A stretch of 6,763 nucleotides of DNA from an uncultured bacterium (GTDB taxonomy: Bacteria > Actinomycetota > Coriobacteriia > Coriobacteriales > Eggerthellaceae), in NCBI GenBank assembly GCA_947649215.1, contig CANSQW010000074.1, forward strand, positions 1-6,763. The letters run 5' to 3'. The notes under the pieces were generated by a model. It had not been told where the DNA came from. It saw only the letters and a list, made by a program, of their open reading frames with translations, and searched no databases. The translations under genes were made by a program, and so were the position numbers. Below, piece by piece: positions 6,032-6,763 of this stretch (the first letter of the stretch is position 1; each line of letters starts with the position of its first letter).

Positions 6032-6238
6032 CTAGAGCAGCCCGTGCGCCTCGAACAGCGTGGCCGCCTGGCGCAGGGCGAGCTTGCGCCCGGCTATCTG
6101 CTGGTAGGTGGCCGTGCGCGTCTTTCCCTCGGCGCGCAGGCGCTCGAGGGTCGCCGCCGCCGACTCCTGCTCGGCGCGCAGGTCGGCCAGCACCGCCTCG
6201 AAGCGTGCCAGGCGCTCGCGATCAGCCTCGTCCATCAT
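6032..6238 (-). CDS. Small helical hypothetical protein, 68 aa
   Basis: I do not assign a family. The product is charged and predicted to be two helices: about 3-37, rich in Glu, Arg, Ala and Leu with coiled-coil spacing, then a turn EGKTRTATY (38-46) and a second helix 47-64 ending AHGLL. There is no membrane segment and no Cys. The ATG at 6238 is preferred over an in-frame GTG-type start at 6307 because AGGAGGG lies 5-6 nt upstream of it and a TATACT hexamer would sit inside the longer version. A second ATG follows directly (6235). Compact small proteins with an EGKT-turn of this kind look familiar from Gram-positive genomes as conserved hypotheticals, but I cannot confirm this. It lies between the HelD-like helicase gene (99 bp upstream) and the MmcQ/YjbR gene (27 bp downstream). 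Confidence 0.75.
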   Translation of the reverse strand: MMDEADRERLARFEAVLADLRAEQESAAATLERLRAEGKTRTATYQQIAGRKLALRQAATLFEAHGLL

Positions 6239-6261
6239 GCCTTCCCTCCTCGTCTTGTGCC

Positions 6262-6267
6262 AGTATA
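6262..6267 (-). promoter_or_regulatory. Putative -10 element for the 68-aa / MmcQ-YjbR unit
   Basis: On the minus strand this reads TATACT (5 of 6 consensus) in GC-rich surroundings, 23 nt before the ATG at 6238. The transcript leader would be only about 15-17 nt and would hold just the ribosome binding site. No -35 hexamer is found at 16-18 nt spacing; TTGCGA on the minus strand (6307-6302) is too far away. Confidence 0.45.
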
Positions 6268-6337
6268 CCCTCCCCTGTGGGACGCGGGCGAAGCGCGCCG
6301 GTCGCAATCTGGCGGGGACGAGCGCTCAGCCGGCAGC

Positions 6338-6763
6338 TCAGCCAGCGGCAGGCGGCAGGAAGGGCGACGGCTCGTCGCGGTAGACGACGGTCAGCCGGTG
6401 CATGGCGCGGGTGATGCCGACGTAGAGCAGGCTGCGGTCGGCCTCGGTGGCGTACTGGCGCGCGTCGGCGTCGAGCAACACCACGTCGTCGAACTCGAGG
6501 CCCTTGGCCATCCGCACCGAGCACACGGCGATGCCCGCGGGGAACGCCTCCGTCTCGTCGGTGATGAGCGCCGCCTCGTGGAGCGTGCCCAGCACCTCGG
6601 CGTAGCGCGCAGCCAGCAGATCCGACTTGCAGACGATGCCGAGCGTGCGCCCGCCCGCGGCACGCCAGGCCGCCACCGCCTCGTCCACGGCCGCGAGCGC
6701 CCCGCGCGTGTCGCCGCAGCGGACGAAACGCGGCGCCGGACCGTGGCGCTCCACGGCGCACAG
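6338..6763 (-). CDS. HelD-like UvrD/Rep-family (SF1) helicase, C-terminal 141 aa (5' end outside window)
   Basis: Carboxyl end of an SF1A helicase; the frame is open to the right edge, so the ATPase Walker A region is not seen. Visible motifs are AKGLEFDDVVLLDAD (86-100 of the visible part), motif VI with DRSLLYVGITRAMHRL (109-124) including the arginine finger candidate Arg119, and the tail RDEPSPFLPP. AKGLEFD, the 'Y..E.DR.LLYV..TRA.H.L' block and the EPSPFL tail resemble HelD (DNA helicase IV type, the RNA-polymerase recycling factor of Firmicutes and Actinobacteria) more than UvrD or PcrA, which usually end in a longer extension. The HelD versus other UvrD-like call rests on this C-terminus alone. 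An internal GTG at 6754 could be mistaken for a start, but coding continues upstream of it. Confidence 0.85.
   Translation of the reverse strand: MCAVERHGPAPRFVRCGDTRGALAAVDEAVAAWRAAGGRTLGIVCKSDLLAARYAEVLGTLHEAALITDETEAFPAGIAVCSVRMAKGLEFDDVVLLDADARQYATEADRSLLYVGITRAMHRLTVVYRDEPSPFLPPAAG

Noticed and set aside
6239..6307. Longer form of the 68-aa protein with 23 extra N-terminal residues
   Set aside because: It would run through the TATACT hexamer and the ribosome binding site. The extension has no ribosome site of its own and a different composition.
6296..6314. Small inverted repeat after the HelD-like gene
   Set aside because: Only 4 bp pair firmly, and the fifth pair is a mismatch on the transcribed (minus) strand, so it is too weak to call a terminator.

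Overview
The window is a GC-rich bacterial chromosome segment (around 70% G+C by eye). It holds eight protein-coding genes, two of them cut by the window edges. The gene types fit a high-GC Gram-positive organism, possibly an actinomycete of class Coriobacteriia: a full-length-type Lhr helicase, a MerR regulator next to an MFS exporter, a LytTR regulator paired with a DUF3021 membrane protein, an MmcQ/YjbR protein and a HelD-like helicase. That taxonomic call is inference from gene content and composition. No rRNA, tRNA, CRISPR array, transposase or phage gene is visible.

Layout. The left third (2079 down to 1, minus strand) is the first 693 codons of an Lhr-type SF2 helicase, which continues beyond the left edge. 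A 207-bp divergent intergenic region separates it from a plus-strand MerR-family regulator (2287-3072). It contains a good -10 hexamer on each strand and two related GC-rich dyads. A 12-TM MFS exporter (3195-4493) follows 122 bp after the regulator. It has its own promoter-like sequence with a dyad in the spacer and a structured leader, so it is a plausible target of the MerR protein. After the exporter come a strong stem-loop and a 176-bp gap with a second strong stem-loop. Next is a tight two-gene unit: a LytTR DNA-binding regulator (4670-5107) and a four-TM DUF3021 protein (5130-5561).

The right part is convergent to that unit and lies on the minus strand. It runs from the 3' end of a HelD-like UvrD-family helicase (right edge down to 6338), through a 68-aa helical hypothetical protein (6238-6032), to an MmcQ/YjbR-family protein (6004-5618). 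The last two are 27 bp apart and both have strong Shine-Dalgarno sequences, so they are probably co-transcribed. A stem-loop at the convergent junction could terminate both directions.

Functionally the window looks like ordinary chromosome: two helicases for DNA repair or RNA-polymerase recycling, and two small regulatory modules coupled to membrane proteins (MerR with MFS, LytTR with DUF3021). I did not find convincing evidence of a wholly new system. The points most worth a second look are the leader and spacer structures around the exporter and the LytTR gene, the substituted motif VI in Lhr, and the uncharacterised effector domain of the MerR protein.
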